The notes beneath the pieces are model-generated. The model was given only the letters and a program-made list of their open reading frames with translations. It was not told where the DNA came from and did no database searches. A stretch of 64,000 nt of DNA from Actinoplanes sp. DH11 (lineage in GTDB: Bacteria > Actinomycetota > Actinomycetes > Mycobacteriales > Micromonosporaceae): contig NZ_JAHWGU010000012.1 of NCBI RefSeq assembly GCF_020873875.1, positions 1 to 64,000 on the forward strand. The letters are read 5' to 3'. Positions 44,950 through 52,640 of this stretch are shown here, one piece after another (the stretch's first letter is position 1; each line of letters begins with the position of its first letter). Both the position numbers and the translations under genes were made by a program.

Positions 44950-45557
44950 TGACCGCGCGCCGTATCGACAGCATCTGGCTCATCGGTGGCCTCTCGCTGA
45001 TCATCGTCTTCGTGGCCGCCGGCTGGTTCTTCCTGATCAAGCCGAAGTACGCCGAGGCGGACACCGAGCGGGAGCAGGCCGGCACCATCACGGCCCAGGT
45101 GAGCACCCTGAAGAGCAAGTACTCGCAGCAGCTGGCACGCGCCGAGGACCTGGACGAGTACCTGGCGAAGCTCGCCACCTACCAGGCCGCGCTCCCGAAG
45201 GGCAGCAAGAACAACGGCATCCCGGCGTTCCTGCGGGAGCTGCAGACCCTCGGCACCAAGCTCGACGTCGACGTCAGCGGCTACAGCGCGGCCGAGCCGC
45301 AGGACTCCGACGCGGCGGGCACCGTGCAGGAACTGCCGATCTCACTCAACGCGTCCGGCAAGGTCACGGACCTCAGCACGTTCCTGCGGCAGCTCCAGAA
45401 CATCCAGCCGCGCGCCGTGCTGATCAAGAACGCGGCGCTGACGATCGGCGAAGACGGTAAGGGAGCGGTGTCGCTGTCCCTGAACGCCTTCATCACGTCC
45501 TCCGAGACGCAGAGCGTGGCCTCCCTCAAGAAAGAACTGGCGGAGGCCGGATCCTGA
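44946..45557 (+). CDS. pilO: type IV pilus assembly protein PilO-like
   Basis: A 203-aa bitopic membrane protein with one N-terminal helix (LIGGLSLIIVFVAAGWFFLI), a coiled coil (EREQAGTITAQVSTLKSKYSQ) and a small alpha/beta domain (PKGSKNNGIPAFLRELQTLG … PISLNASGKVTDLSTFLRQL) matching PilO. Its start overlaps the pilN stop. Last gene of the operon; a gene of unknown function follows at 34 bp. Confidence 0.85.
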   Translation: MMTARRIDSIWLIGGLSLIIVFVAAGWFFLIKPKYAEADTEREQAGTITAQVSTLKSKYSQQLARAEDLDEYLAKLATYQAALPKGSKNNGIPAFLRELQTLGTKLDVDVSGYSAAEPQDSDAAGTVQELPISLNASGKVTDLSTFLRQLQNIQPRAVLIKNAALTIGEDGKGAVSLSLNAFITSSETQSVASLKKELAEAGS

Positions 45558-45591
45558 TTGGCCCGCCCTCCCGCGGGGCATTGATCGATCT

Positions 45592-45927
45592 ATGGCTCCG
45601 GTGCGAAAGGGTTCTCGGGTGATCACGGTGGACGGCACCGTGTACCGCTGGCGCGTCCGCAAACGCCCGTCCCGGCCGGCCCCGCTCTCCTTCGCGGTGC
45701 AGCAGGCCGACCGGCACGGCGCCGTGCTGATCGCCACCCTGCCGACGAGCGACGTCACCGAGTGGGTGGGCCCACCCGCTGCCCACGTGGTCCCGTCCAT
45801 GGTCGCGGAGATGGTGCGGCGGGGGCGCGCCGAGGGCTGGCAGCCGGACCAGCCCGGCCCCACCGTCACCCTGCACATGAGCCAGGAGATCTGGGCCCAG
45901 TCCCCCACCCCCACCGCGACGCGCTGA
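45592..45927 (+). CDS. conserved hypothetical protein (111 aa)
   Basis: Not recognised by name. A small soluble protein, KGSRVITVDGTVYRWRVRKR followed by helical segments (PSMVAEMVRRGRAEGW), with a GTG three codons inside the ATG start. It lies 34 bp after pilO on the same strand; it may be co-transcribed with the pilus operon, but no pilus-related feature is visible. Confidence 0.6.
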   Translation: MAPVRKGSRVITVDGTVYRWRVRKRPSRPAPLSFAVQQADRHGAVLIATLPTSDVTEWVGPPAAHVVPSMVAEMVRRGRAEGWQPDQPGPTVTLHMSQEIWAQSPTPTATR

Positions 45928-45938
45928 CCCGCACCCGC

Positions 45939-45998
45939 GCTCAATCCGTGCACGGGCGGCTCAATCCGTGCGGGGGCCGCTCAATCCGTGCAGGGGCG
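45939..45998. repeat. 20-bp tandem repeat covering the lipoprotein stop codon
   Basis: TCAATCCGTGC recurs at 45941, 45961 and 45981 within three 20-bp units. On the minus strand each unit contains GCACGGATTGA. The unit at 45981 supplies the last residues (CTD) and stop of the lipoprotein gene. Confidence 0.95.
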
Positions 45999-46343
45999 CT
46001 TGAACGCGGTGGCTTGCGGCCGGACGCGGAACAGCACGACGTGGCCGGCCGCATCGCGGAACTCCGCCTCGGTGGGCGAGATGATCTGCATGGTCCCGCT
46101 CTGTTCCGGGTTGTCCCACCCGGGTGGCGGATTCTCCTGGCCGTCGGAGAGCGGCGGGACAGCCTCGTAGTAGCGGCCGTCGAATTTCGTCTCCACGATG
46201 CCGCAGTGTGTACGCAGCACGAACGGCACCGCCTCGGACAGCGCGGTTGCTGTCGGCGCCACCTCCGGCGGCTCGGACCGCCCGCATCCGGCCGTGATCG
46301 CCACCATCACCACGACTGCCACCCACCCGCTGTGCCGTCTCAT
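45981..46343 (-). CDS. small lipoprotein, unknown function
   Basis: A 120-aa predicted lipoprotein. The signal peptide MRRHSGWVAVVVMVAITAGC ends in an ITAGC lipobox, with Cys20 as the lipidation site. The mature domain has two further cysteines (HCGIVETKFDGR and the C-terminal RPCTD) that may form a disulfide. Its ETKFDGRYYEA segment resembles small actinobacterial lipoproteins of unknown function. Its stop codon lies inside a 20-bp tandem repeat. Confidence 0.8.
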   Translation of the reverse strand: MRRHSGWVAVVVMVAITAGCGRSEPPEVAPTATALSEAVPFVLRTHCGIVETKFDGRYYEAVPPLSDGQENPPPGWDNPEQSGTMQIISPTEAEFRDAAGHVVLFRVRPQATAFKRPCTD

Positions 46344-46431
46344 CCCACTCCCCCATCACCCCGGCCGCTTGCCGGGCACCCGATGGGACGTACGCCGCCC
46401 GCCGTCGGTTCCTGCCTCCCGATCACGCCGG

Positions 46432-46908
46432 TCAGTTGGCTCGTGGCCGTGGACACGTTGATCGTTGAGGTCTCGGGAGCAGGCCGAGCGATGATCTGAC
46501 GACGCTGCTGGCGCGGGTTCGGCGCGAGTTCGGTGCGCGTTTCGTGCAAACAAAAAACGCCCGGACTAAGTCCGGGCGTTTCGCAAGGGTGGAGCTGAGG
46601 GGACTCGAACCCCTGACCCCCACACTGCCAGTGTGGTGCGCTACCAGCTGCGCCACAGCCCCTTGCCTGTGCCCCGCACTCCCTGGGCACAGCGGTAATA
46701 GTACACACCCCCGCCCCCGCCCTACGGAGGGGGTGTCAGGGCGCCGGGCCTGCAGGTCGACATGATCGTTCCGCCCCTGACGGGCGGGGGTGCGGATGCC
46801 TGGGCTGCGATACGGGTCGACGCCGGGGCGGCGAGCGGTTCGCGCCGTGTAGGTGAGGAGCCCGCCCATGAACGCACAGACGACAGCGACGAAGCAAGCG
46901 AAGAGCAC
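46432..46908 (-). CDS. possible small membrane protein, 3' end overlaps tRNA
   Basis: A GTG-started frame 9 bp after the yqgE stop. The N-terminal ~60 residues are plausible: one membrane helix (MLFACFVAVVCAFMGGLLTY) followed by ARRPGVDPYRSPGIRTPARQ. The frame then runs without a stop through the tRNA-Ala gene and its terminator, so the C-terminal half is not credible as protein. Either the real gene is short and a base error or frameshift hides its stop, or the frame is fortuitous. Confidence 0.35.
   Translation of the reverse strand: MLFACFVAVVCAFMGGLLTYTARTARRPGVDPYRSPGIRTPARQGRNDHVDLQARRPDTPSVGRGRGCVLLPLCPGSAGHRQGAVAQLVAHHTGSVGVRGSSPLSSTLAKRPDLVRAFFVCTKRAPNSRRTRASSVVRSSLGLLPRPQRSTCPRPRAN
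46552..46581 (-). terminator. intrinsic terminator of tRNA-Ala
   Basis: On the minus strand ACGCCCGGA-CTTAG-TCCGGGCGT is followed by six T residues, directly downstream of the tRNA. This is a textbook rho-independent terminator. Confidence 0.95.
46590..46662 (-). tRNA. tRNA-Ala(GGC)
   Basis: A 73-nt cloverleaf. Acceptor stem GGGGCTG/CAGCTCC, D-arm GCGC-AGCTGGTA-GCGC, anticodon arm CCACA-CTGGCAG-TGTGG with anticodon GGC, and T-arm AGGGG-TTCGAGT-CCCCT. CCA is not encoded in full (ACCC follows). Confidence 0.97.
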
Positions 46909-46917
46909 GGCGGGTGC

Positions 46918-47475
46918 TCAGTTCAGGGACGGGTCCGGCGGGAAGTGGGCCACCGCGGCGAGGATGTCGCCCTGGCGACGCAGCACCATGGCCCACAGGT
47001 CGTCGGGGCGTTCGACGAAGGGGTCGCCGGGCAGGGCGTCGAAGACGAACCACGAGCCGGCGGCGATCTCCTCCTCCAGCTGACCGGCGGACCACCCGGA
47101 GTAGCCGGCGAAAACGCGGATGCCGGCGACGTCCTCCCGCATGCGGTCCGGGTCGGCGGAGAGGTCGAGGGTGCCGAGGGAGCCACTGACCGTGTGAAAA
47201 CCGGTCACGCGCTTCTTCACCTCGGGTCGGGTGCGCGCCAGGCAGATGGCGGACTCGGGCTGCACCGGGCCGCCCTCGAACAGCACTGCCGGGTCGCCCG
47301 CCAGGTCACCCCAGTTGCCGAGGACCTCGGCGACCGGCACCTCGGTGGCCCGGTTCAGAACCACGCCGAGGGCGCCGCCGGTCTCGTGGGCGACCAGCAG
47401 CACGACCGTACGGTCGAAGTTCGGGTCCTTCAGCGTGGGTGTCGCGACGAGCAGCTGTCCGGTCATCGACTCCAC
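46918..47475 (-). CDS. yqgE: YqgE/AlgH family protein (UPF0301)
   Basis: A 185-aa cytoplasmic protein of the YqgE/AlgH family. Conserved elements are GQLLVATPTLKDPNFDRTVVLL, then HETGGALGVVLNRATEVPVAE, FEGGPVQPES and the C-terminal RVFAGYSGWSAGQLEEEI, WFVFDALPGDPF. Function is not settled. The GTG start (VESMTGQLL) sits 7–8 bases after GGGAGG, and the alternative ATG three codons on has poorer spacing. The frame is open another 42 codons upstream. Confidence 0.93.
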   Translation of the reverse strand: MESMTGQLLVATPTLKDPNFDRTVVLLVAHETGGALGVVLNRATEVPVAEVLGNWGDLAGDPAVLFEGGPVQPESAICLARTRPEVKKRVTGFHTVSGSLGTLDLSADPDRMREDVAGIRVFAGYSGWSAGQLEEEIAAGSWFVFDALPGDPFVERPDDLWAMVLRRQGDILAAVAHFPPDPSLN

Positions 47476-47588
47476 CGACCGGCCTCCCACCCGCTGCCCC
47501 TCACCGAACACGTGCACACCGCCGTCCACTCGACGTAGCCATGCCTCGCACATTAGCCTGCGTTTCCGGCCATGGATAAGGTCTGGAC

Positions 47589-48395
47589 ATGAACCCGCCA
47601 CCTACGGCAGCAGAGATCGGCGTCATCGGCGGATCAGGGCTGTACGCGCTTCTCGACAACGCCACGGAGCATGAGGTCATGACGCCGTACGGCGCGCCCT
47701 CGGACCGGATCACCGTGGCCGAGGTGGGTGGGCGCCGGGTGGCGTTCCTGCCCCGGCACGGGCGTGACCACCGCTTCCCGCCGCACCGGATCCCTTACCG
47801 TGCCAACATGTGGGCGCTGCGCTCGCTCGGGGTGCGGCAGATCGTCGCGCCGTGCGCGGTCGGCGGCCTGCGGCCGGAGCTGGGCCCCGGCACGTTCGTG
47901 GTGCCGGACCAGTTGATCGACCGGACGAGTGGCCGCGAGCAGACGTTCTACGACTCGGGCGCGGTGCACGTGTCGTTCGCCGACCCGTACTGTCCGGCGG
48001 GTCGTTCCGTGGTCCTGGATTCCGCCGAGCGGGTGAACGCGGTCGACGGCGGCACCATGGTCGTCGTCGAGGGTCCGCGTTTCTCCACCCGCGCCGAGTC
48101 ACGCTGGTTCACCGCGATCGGCGGCACGATCGTGAACATGACCGGTCACCCGGAAGCGGTCCTGGCCCGCGAACTCGAGCTCTGCTACACCGCGATCGCG
48201 CTGGTGACCGACCTGGACGCGGGCGTCGAGGGAGACCACGGCGTCACCCACGAGGAGGTGTTCCGCGTCTTCGGCGAGAACACGGCGCGTCTGCGCGAGG
48301 TCCTCCTGGACGCGGTGGCGAAGCTGCCTGCCGAGCGTTCCTGCCCGTGCAAGGACGCCCTGGCGGGCATCAAACTGCCGATCCAACTGCCCTGA
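47589..48395 (+). CDS. S-methyl-5'-thioadenosine phosphorylase / purine nucleoside phosphorylase
   Basis: A 268-aa phosphorylase of the MTAP/PNP-II family, which cleaves S-methyl-5'-thioadenosine with phosphate during methionine salvage. Motifs: GVIGGSGLYALL (phosphate loop), PRHGRDHRFPPHRIPYRANMWAL, the acceptor region FSTRAESRWF, NMTGHPEAVLARELELCYT and LVTDLDAGV. Length is typical. It is divergent from yqgE (113-bp gap). Distinction from MTI phosphorylase cannot be made by eye. Confidence 0.9.
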   Translation: MNPPPTAAEIGVIGGSGLYALLDNATEHEVMTPYGAPSDRITVAEVGGRRVAFLPRHGRDHRFPPHRIPYRANMWALRSLGVRQIVAPCAVGGLRPELGPGTFVVPDQLIDRTSGREQTFYDSGAVHVSFADPYCPAGRSVVLDSAERVNAVDGGTMVVVEGPRFSTRAESRWFTAIGGTIVNMTGHPEAVLARELELCYTAIALVTDLDAGVEGDHGVTHEEVFRVFGENTARLREVLLDAVAKLPAERSCPCKDALAGIKLPIQLP

Positions 48396-48416
48396 GGCGT
48401 ACGGGGTCCCCCGCAA

Positions 48417-48463
48417 CCGGACGGCGACGATCGCGCACCAAGCTCGTGATCCACGCCGTCCGG
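48417..48463. terminator. possible terminator of phosphorylase gene
   Basis: CCGGACGGCG and CGCCGTCCGG pair across a 27-base insert, 20 bp after the phosphorylase stop. The long loop makes the call weak; it could also be a 5' element of the CAP-domain gene. Confidence 0.4.
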
Positions 48464-48515
48464 ACCCGGCCGAACAGAACAGCGCAACCGCGAATGTCTA
48501 CGAAAGGGACCGCTC

Positions 48516-49007
48516 TTGCGCAACGTTCTTCGCCGCTTCGCCCTGGCCGTCGTCCTCACCCCGGCCGCCATCAGCGCCGCCCTGCTGACCACGACCCCCG
48601 CCCAGGCCGCCCCCGCGAAGGCCAGCGAGACCGCCCTGCAGAACCAGATCAACCAGCTCATCAACACCGAACGCACCCAGCGCGGCTGCTCGGCGCTGAA
48701 GGTCAACGCGGCGCTCACCGCCGCCGCCCGCGGCCACTCCGCGTGGATGGCCCAGACCGGCAAGTTCTCCCACACCGGCCGCTCGAACTCCAACTTCGTG
48801 GCCCGGTCCAAGGCCGCCGGCTACACCAAGCCGTCCGCGGAGAACATCGCCTGGGGCTACCGCAGCGCCGCGCAGGTCGTCAACGGCTGGATGAAGAGCC
48901 CGGGTCACCGCACCAACATCCTCAACTGCAAGTCCAAGACCGTCGGCGTCGGCGTCGTCTTCAGCGCCAACGGCGCCCCGTACTACACCCAGGACTTCGG
49001 CTACTGA
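48516..49007 (+). CDS. secreted CAP/SCP-domain protein
   Basis: A 163-aa secreted protein. Signal peptide MRNVLRRFALAVVLTPAAIS… ends near AQA|AP. CAP domain (~38–163): INQLINTERTQRGC, LTAAARGHSAWMAQ (His), FSHTGR, SAENIAWGY (Glu) and GWMKSPGHRTNIL (HRxNIL), the conserved cavity pattern of bacterial CAP proteins (YkwD-like). Two Cys (~58, ~138) could pair. The start is TTG with AAAGGGA upstream. Function in bacteria is not established. Confidence 0.93.
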   Translation: MRNVLRRFALAVVLTPAAISAALLTTTPAQAAPAKASETALQNQINQLINTERTQRGCSALKVNAALTAAARGHSAWMAQTGKFSHTGRSNSNFVARSKAAGYTKPSAENIAWGYRSAAQVVNGWMKSPGHRTNILNCKSKTVGVGVVFSANGAPYYTQDFGY

Positions 49008-49060
49008 GCCCGTTATCCCTCCGATGGTCCCCAGCCAGGGGACTGCTCGCTCGATGCCGG

Positions 49061-49144
49061 GATGTTGATCTGCTGGCGCTACGAAATCGCTGTGATCATG
49101 GACCTGAAACCGCGATTTCGCATCGCTAGCAGATCAACAACGCC
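49061..49144 (+). repeat. hairpin repeat element, copy 3
   Basis: Same 84-bp element as at 181, same orientation, differing at few positions (TGCTGGCG in the left arm, GGACCTG centre). The right flank CCCGCGGACCCACCGCAGCG matches copy 4, so the conserved unit extends at least 20 bp beyond the palindrome. Confidence 0.95.
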
Positions 49145-49210
49145 CCGCGGACCCACCGCAGCGAGGTCACGCCCGCCGCTTGACCACACCATCGGGACAC
49201 CCGAGCAAGC

Positions 49211-49245
49211 GATGCCCCAGCCGATCCCCCTGCGGCTGGGGCATC
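49211..49245. terminator. hairpin terminator
   Basis: Perfect 13-bp stem GATGCCCCAGCCG / CGGCTGGGGCATC, loop ATCCCCCTG. Probably ends transcription from the CAP-domain gene and may work in both directions. Confidence 0.75.
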
Positions 49246-49405
49246 GCCGTATGTCCGTACACCCGTCCGGGCCGGAGATCGCGCGGCACGACGGCGCCGG
49301 GCTGACCTTCTGGCTGGACGAGTCGACCGCACGGGTTTCAGCCTCACATGAGCCTGCTTCTCGCTCGACAAACCGGCCGATCGGCGGCCGAGGCTCGGGA
49401 ACGAC

Positions 49406-49441
49406 AACGGCGGCGCGGCCCTTGTGGGCCGTGCCGCCGTT
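49406..49441 (-). terminator. terminator of tmRNA
   Basis: AACGGCGGCACGGCCC / GGGCCGCGCCGCCGTT on the minus strand with an ACAA loop and one mismatch, ~50 bp after the tmRNA 3' end. Confidence 0.8.
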
Positions 49442-49489
49442 CCAGGTGAACTCTTGCCGCTCTCGCGGCTTCGAGTGACCCCCACTGGG

Positions 49490-49864
49490 TGGAGGTGCCG
49501 GGAATCGAACCCGGGTCCTTCGTTGCTTTGTCAGGGCTTCTCCGAGCGCAGCTCACTGTGCCTCTACTCGGCCCTCCGGTTCACGTGAGCGAGACCGGAT
49601 GACAGGCCCAGCCGTGTTTGATCTCGCCGCACGGTCCTCACGACTAGGACCGCTTGGCCAGCCTTCTAGCTGATGCCGACAGACCGGGTCGAAGGCGACC
49701 CCGGGTCGACAGACTTGCTACTTACCTCAGGCGGCAAGAGCGAAGTCAGCGCGGGAGTTATCCTTGGCGCTTATAAGTTTCCGACGACCGATTCTCGAGA
49801 CGACGTCGGCTTCCTCGGCTCGCTTCCCCTGTCTCCACGTACGAAGTCGAAACCAGTCACCCCC
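49490..49864 (-). ncRNA. ssrA: transfer-messenger RNA (tmRNA)
   Basis: About 375 nt. The 5' end GGGGGTGACTGGTTTCGAC and 3' end GGTTCGATTCCCGGCACCTCC form the tRNA-Ala-like domain, with TTCGA in the T-loop. The tag reading frame resumes at GCC and encodes AKDNSRADFALAA followed by TGA; the C-terminal ALAA is the protease signal. Pseudoknot-forming segments lie around it. The plus-strand ORF opposite is spurious. smpB lies nearby on the same strand, as expected for the trans-translation partner. Confidence 0.97.
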
Positions 49865-49891
49865 TGGTATGTGTTGCACAGCTCGTCAATC

Positions 49892-50656
49892 TTAGCTCAC
49901 CCGGCAGGTTCCGCCACCAACGGAGCAGCTTGCCGACCGTACGCTGTCGCCGCTGTCCTTGCCCGCCTGGAATCCGGCGATCAGGGACTTGCCGCCGCCG
50001 ACGCTGCCGCTCATCGTGATGTAGTTGTCGTCGCCGTCGAACGAGGCGTTCCAGGCGCCCTGGACCCAGACGTCGTTGGCCGACGGGTAGCTGATCGTCA
50101 CGGTGAAGTTCCTGGCGGCGGACCCGGAGTTGACCACTCGCACCGAGCCGATGAAGCCGTCCCGCCAGCTCGCCGTGGTGCTGTAGGTGACGGCCAGGTC
50201 GTTCGCGGGCTGCGGTGCGGCGGTCGTCCTCGTCGGCTTCGGCGCGGCGGGCGCCGGTGTCGTCCTGGCCGGCGCCGGTGACGCGGGCCGGCTCGACGCG
50301 GACGGCACCGCCGAGCCCGGGACGGACGGCGACGCGGACGCCGGTGCGGAGGGCGACGCCGAGAGCGAAGCCGAGACCGAGGGTGACGGCGAGGCCGACG
50401 CGGAAGCCGAGGGCGACGCCGACGCGGAAGCCGAGGGCGACGGGGAGAGCGAGCCCGACACCCAGGCCGGTTCGGATGGGATCAGCAGGTTCTCCACCTG
50501 CTGGACGGGCTGGACGAGCTGCGGGTCACCGTCCTCCGCGGCGGCCGGGCCACCGGCGCGGACGGCGATCCAGCCGACCAGGAGTACGAGGACGACAGCG
50601 GCTGACCCGAGGATGAGTCGTGCCGGAGTGAACCTGCGTTCGGCATGCTTGGGCAA
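49892..50656 (-). CDS. membrane-anchored protein with Ser/Pro linker and CBM2-like domain
   Basis: A 254-aa protein. The short cytoplasmic N-terminus MPKHAERRFTPARL precedes one membrane helix (ILGSAAVVLVLLVGWIAV). A long Ser/Pro/Ala linker (~70–150) is built from SPSASASASP-type repeats, and the C-terminal ~100 residues match a carbohydrate-binding module family 2 (YSTTASWRDGFIGSVRVVNSG, WVQGAWNASFDGDDNYITMSG, ending SCSVGGGTC). The linker likely spans the cell wall so that the domain is exposed. No catalytic domain is present, and some aromatic binding residues may be replaced. It sits between tmRNA and smpB. Confidence 0.85.
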   Translation of the reverse strand: MPKHAERRFTPARLILGSAAVVLVLLVGWIAVRAGGPAAAEDGDPQLVQPVQQVENLLIPSEPAWVSGSLSPSPSASASASPSASASASPSPSVSASLSASPSAPASASPSVPGSAVPSASSRPASPAPARTTPAPAAPKPTRTTAAPQPANDLAVTYSTTASWRDGFIGSVRVVNSGSAARNFTVTISYPSANDVWVQGAWNASFDGDDNYITMSGSVGGGKSLIAGFQAGKDSGDSVRSASCSVGGGTCRVS

Positions 50657-50715
50657 CGGCCGGCTCTCCTCGACAGCGGGGTGATCAACAAAACCGGGCG
50701 GGGCAGAATACCCCG

Positions 50716-51192
50716 TCAGTCCATGCCCTTGGCACGGCGGCCCATCGCCCGGTTGATCTCCCGCTGCGCGTCACGCGCGGCCAGGTCGTTGCGCTTGTCG
50801 TAGCTCTTCTTACCCTTGGCGACGCCGATCTCGACCTTGGCGTAGCCGTTCTGGAAGTAGACCGAGAGCGGCACCAGCGTGACACCGTCGTCGCGCAGCT
50901 TGCCGAGCACCTTGTGGATCTCCTCGCGGTGCAGCAGCAGCTTGCGGACCCGGCGCGGCTCGTGGTTGGTCCAGGTGCCCTGCGTGTACTCCGGGATGTG
51001 CAGCCCGTGCAGGAACAGCTCGCCGTTCTTCTCGTGGCCGAACGCGTCGACAAGCGACGCACGCCCGGCGCGCAACGACTTCACCTCGGTGCCGGTGAGG
51101 ACCATCCCGGCCTCGTACGTGTCCAGGATGGTGTAGTCGTGGTACGCCTTGCGGTTGGAGGCAACCGGCTTACGCCCCTGTTCGCGCGGCAT
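50716..51192 (-). CDS. smpB: SsrA-binding protein SmpB
   Basis: A 158-aa protein with the SmpB OB-fold: NRKAYHDYTILDTYEAGMVLTG, EVKSLRAGRASLVDAFG, then ELFLHGLHIPEYTQGTW. The basic C-terminal tail (GKKSYDKRNDLAARDAQREI…GRRAKGMD) enters the ribosomal mRNA channel in the family. It escorts tmRNA to stalled ribosomes. It is 54 bp after the M23 peptidase gene and ~0.85 kb before ssrA on the same strand. Confidence 0.97.
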   Translation of the reverse strand: MPREQGRKPVASNRKAYHDYTILDTYEAGMVLTGTEVKSLRAGRASLVDAFGHEKNGELFLHGLHIPEYTQGTWTNHEPRRVRKLLLHREEIHKVLGKLRDDGVTLVPLSVYFQNGYAKVEIGVAKGKKSYDKRNDLAARDAQREINRAMGRRAKGMD

Positions 51193-51247
51193 GACCGTCG
51201 ACCTCCTCTATCAATGATGGTGGAACCGATCAATCGTACCCGGGCGC

Positions 51248-52522
51248 TCAGCAAAGGCATCCGGGCAGGTAGTTGAGCGGGTTGCGGGGCACGCCGCCGA
51301 ACCGGGTCTCGAAGTGCAGGTGCGCTCCGGTGGACGCGCCGGTGGACCCGACTTTGCCGATCACCTGGCCGCGGCGGACGGCGGAGCCGGGGCGGACGTA
51401 CATCCGGGACTGGTGGGCGTAACAGGTGGTGAAGCCGTACCCGCCGAGTTTGCCGTGGTTGATGCAGGTGTAGTTGCCGTAGCCGCCGTACCACCCGGCC
51501 CGGATGACCCGCCCGGAGGCGGCCGCCCGGATCGCGGAGCCGGAGCCCGCCGCGAAGTCGGTGCCGGCGTGCAGTTGCCAGACCCGGTAGTAGGGGTCGT
51601 ACCGGTTGCCGTAGTCGCTGCTCTTCCAGCCGCGCACCGGCATGGTGAGCCGGCCGCCGCCGTACCGTCCGGTGAACCGGCCGCCGCGGGCCTCCCAGCC
51701 ACGCAGCGACGCCTGCACCCGGCGTTCGGCGGCGAGGGCGGCCCGGTACTGCGCGAGGACTGTGGCGCGCTGGGACTGCGCCGCACTGAGGGCGGTCTTG
51801 CGCGCCAGGACCAGGTGGTACATCGCCCGGCGGGCCCGCTCGGCGGCGGCCTGCGCGGTCTGCGCGGCGCGCAGCTTGTCGAGCGCGATCCGTTCGAAGT
51901 TCTCCGCGGCGCGCTTCGCGGCTCCGGCGCGGTCCTGGGCGGCGCGAGCTTCCCGGCGAGCACCGACGAGGGTACGGACCTCCGCCTGCTCATGATCCAT
52001 CAGCTGCTCGACGAGTCCCATCCGGTCGAGCATGTCCTGCGGGCCGGCCGCGGTGACGAGCACGTTGAGCCGTGCGAACGTGCTGCCCATGTAGCTGGTG
52101 GCGGCGATTCGGTCGACCCGGTCCCGCGCCTCGCGCACCCGCTGCGCGGCGGTGGCGTAGTAGTCGGCGACCCGCTTGTACTCGGCGCGGGCGCGGTCGG
52201 CCTGCCTGCGGGTGGTGTTCGCCTCGACCTTCGTCGCGACGACGGCGCCGCGGGTGGTGGCGACCCGGCGCTGCGCGACGGGCATGGCCGCGGTGGCGGC
52301 GGCGAGCCGGCGGGCCGCCGCCTGTGCGGTGGCGCTCGCGTGTTCCAGGAGCGCCTCGGCGCGGCGGACCGCCCGGGCGGCGTCGTCACTCCGGTCCGCG
52401 GCGGCTCCCCGCTTCGCCGGAGCGGCCGCCACCATGGGCCGGCCGGCCTGCGCCGGTGCCTCGGCGAAGGTGACCAGACACAGGCAAACGGCCAGCAGGG
52501 CAGTGGAACGGCGATTCCTCAC
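51248..52522 (-). CDS. secreted M23 (LytM) peptidase with coiled coil
   Basis: A 424-aa exported protein. The signal peptide (STALLAVCLCLVTFAEAPAQA) is followed by a long Ala/Arg-rich coiled coil (~40–270). The LytM domain has the Zn ligands in HAGTDFAAG (~350) and HLHFE (~410). EnvC/FtsEX-coupled amidase activators have this same layout, and the gene directly follows ftsX–ftsE. In actinobacteria the homologous position is occupied by cell-wall hydrolases regulated by FtsEX. I infer that role here. The Zn ligands appear complete, so it may be an active endopeptidase. Confidence 0.93.
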   Translation of the reverse strand: MRNRRSTALLAVCLCLVTFAEAPAQAGRPMVAAAPAKRGAAADRSDDAARAVRRAEALLEHASATAQAAARRLAAATAAMPVAQRRVATTRGAVVATKVEANTTRRQADRARAEYKRVADYYATAAQRVREARDRVDRIAATSYMGSTFARLNVLVTAAGPQDMLDRMGLVEQLMDHEQAEVRTLVGARREARAAQDRAGAAKRAAENFERIALDKLRAAQTAQAAAERARRAMYHLVLARKTALSAAQSQRATVLAQYRAALAAERRVQASLRGWEARGGRFTGRYGGGRLTMPVRGWKSSDYGNRYDPYYRVWQLHAGTDFAAGSGSAIRAAASGRVIRAGWYGGYGNYTCINHGKLGGYGFTTCYAHQSRMYVRPGSAVRRGQVIGKVGSTGASTGAHLHFETRFGGVPRNPLNYLPGCLC

Positions 52523-52570
52523 GGGGAGTCACCGTACCCCCACTAATCGCCCCAGAAGCCGCAAAACGCG

Positions 52571-52607
52571 CGACGGCCGCGACCCCGTGCGGGGGTCGCG
52601 GCCGTCG
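52571..52607. terminator. terminator of ftsX
   Basis: Perfect 16-bp stem CGACGGCCGCGACCCC / GGGGTCGCGGCCGTCG with a five-base loop, between the ftsX stop and the M23 gene start. It suggests the M23 gene has its own promoter. Confidence 0.85.
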
Positions 52608-52640
52608 GGTCGCGTGCGTCCTTCGATGCGCGTGAAGGCG

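Larger units (their letters stand above)
49008..49489. other. intergenic gap with hairpin element and two terminators
   Basis: No protein gene is supported. The stretch holds hairpin element copy 3 and terminator-like palindromes at 49211–49245 and 49406–49441. Confidence 0.6.

Noticed and set aside
48396..48515. c-di-AMP (ydaO) riboswitch before the CAP-domain gene
   Set aside because: Such switches precede cell-wall genes in actinobacteria, but I could not find the conserved core segments here.
49673..50281. 202-aa plus-strand frame
   Set aside because: It lies opposite tmRNA and the CBM2-like gene and shows no domain.
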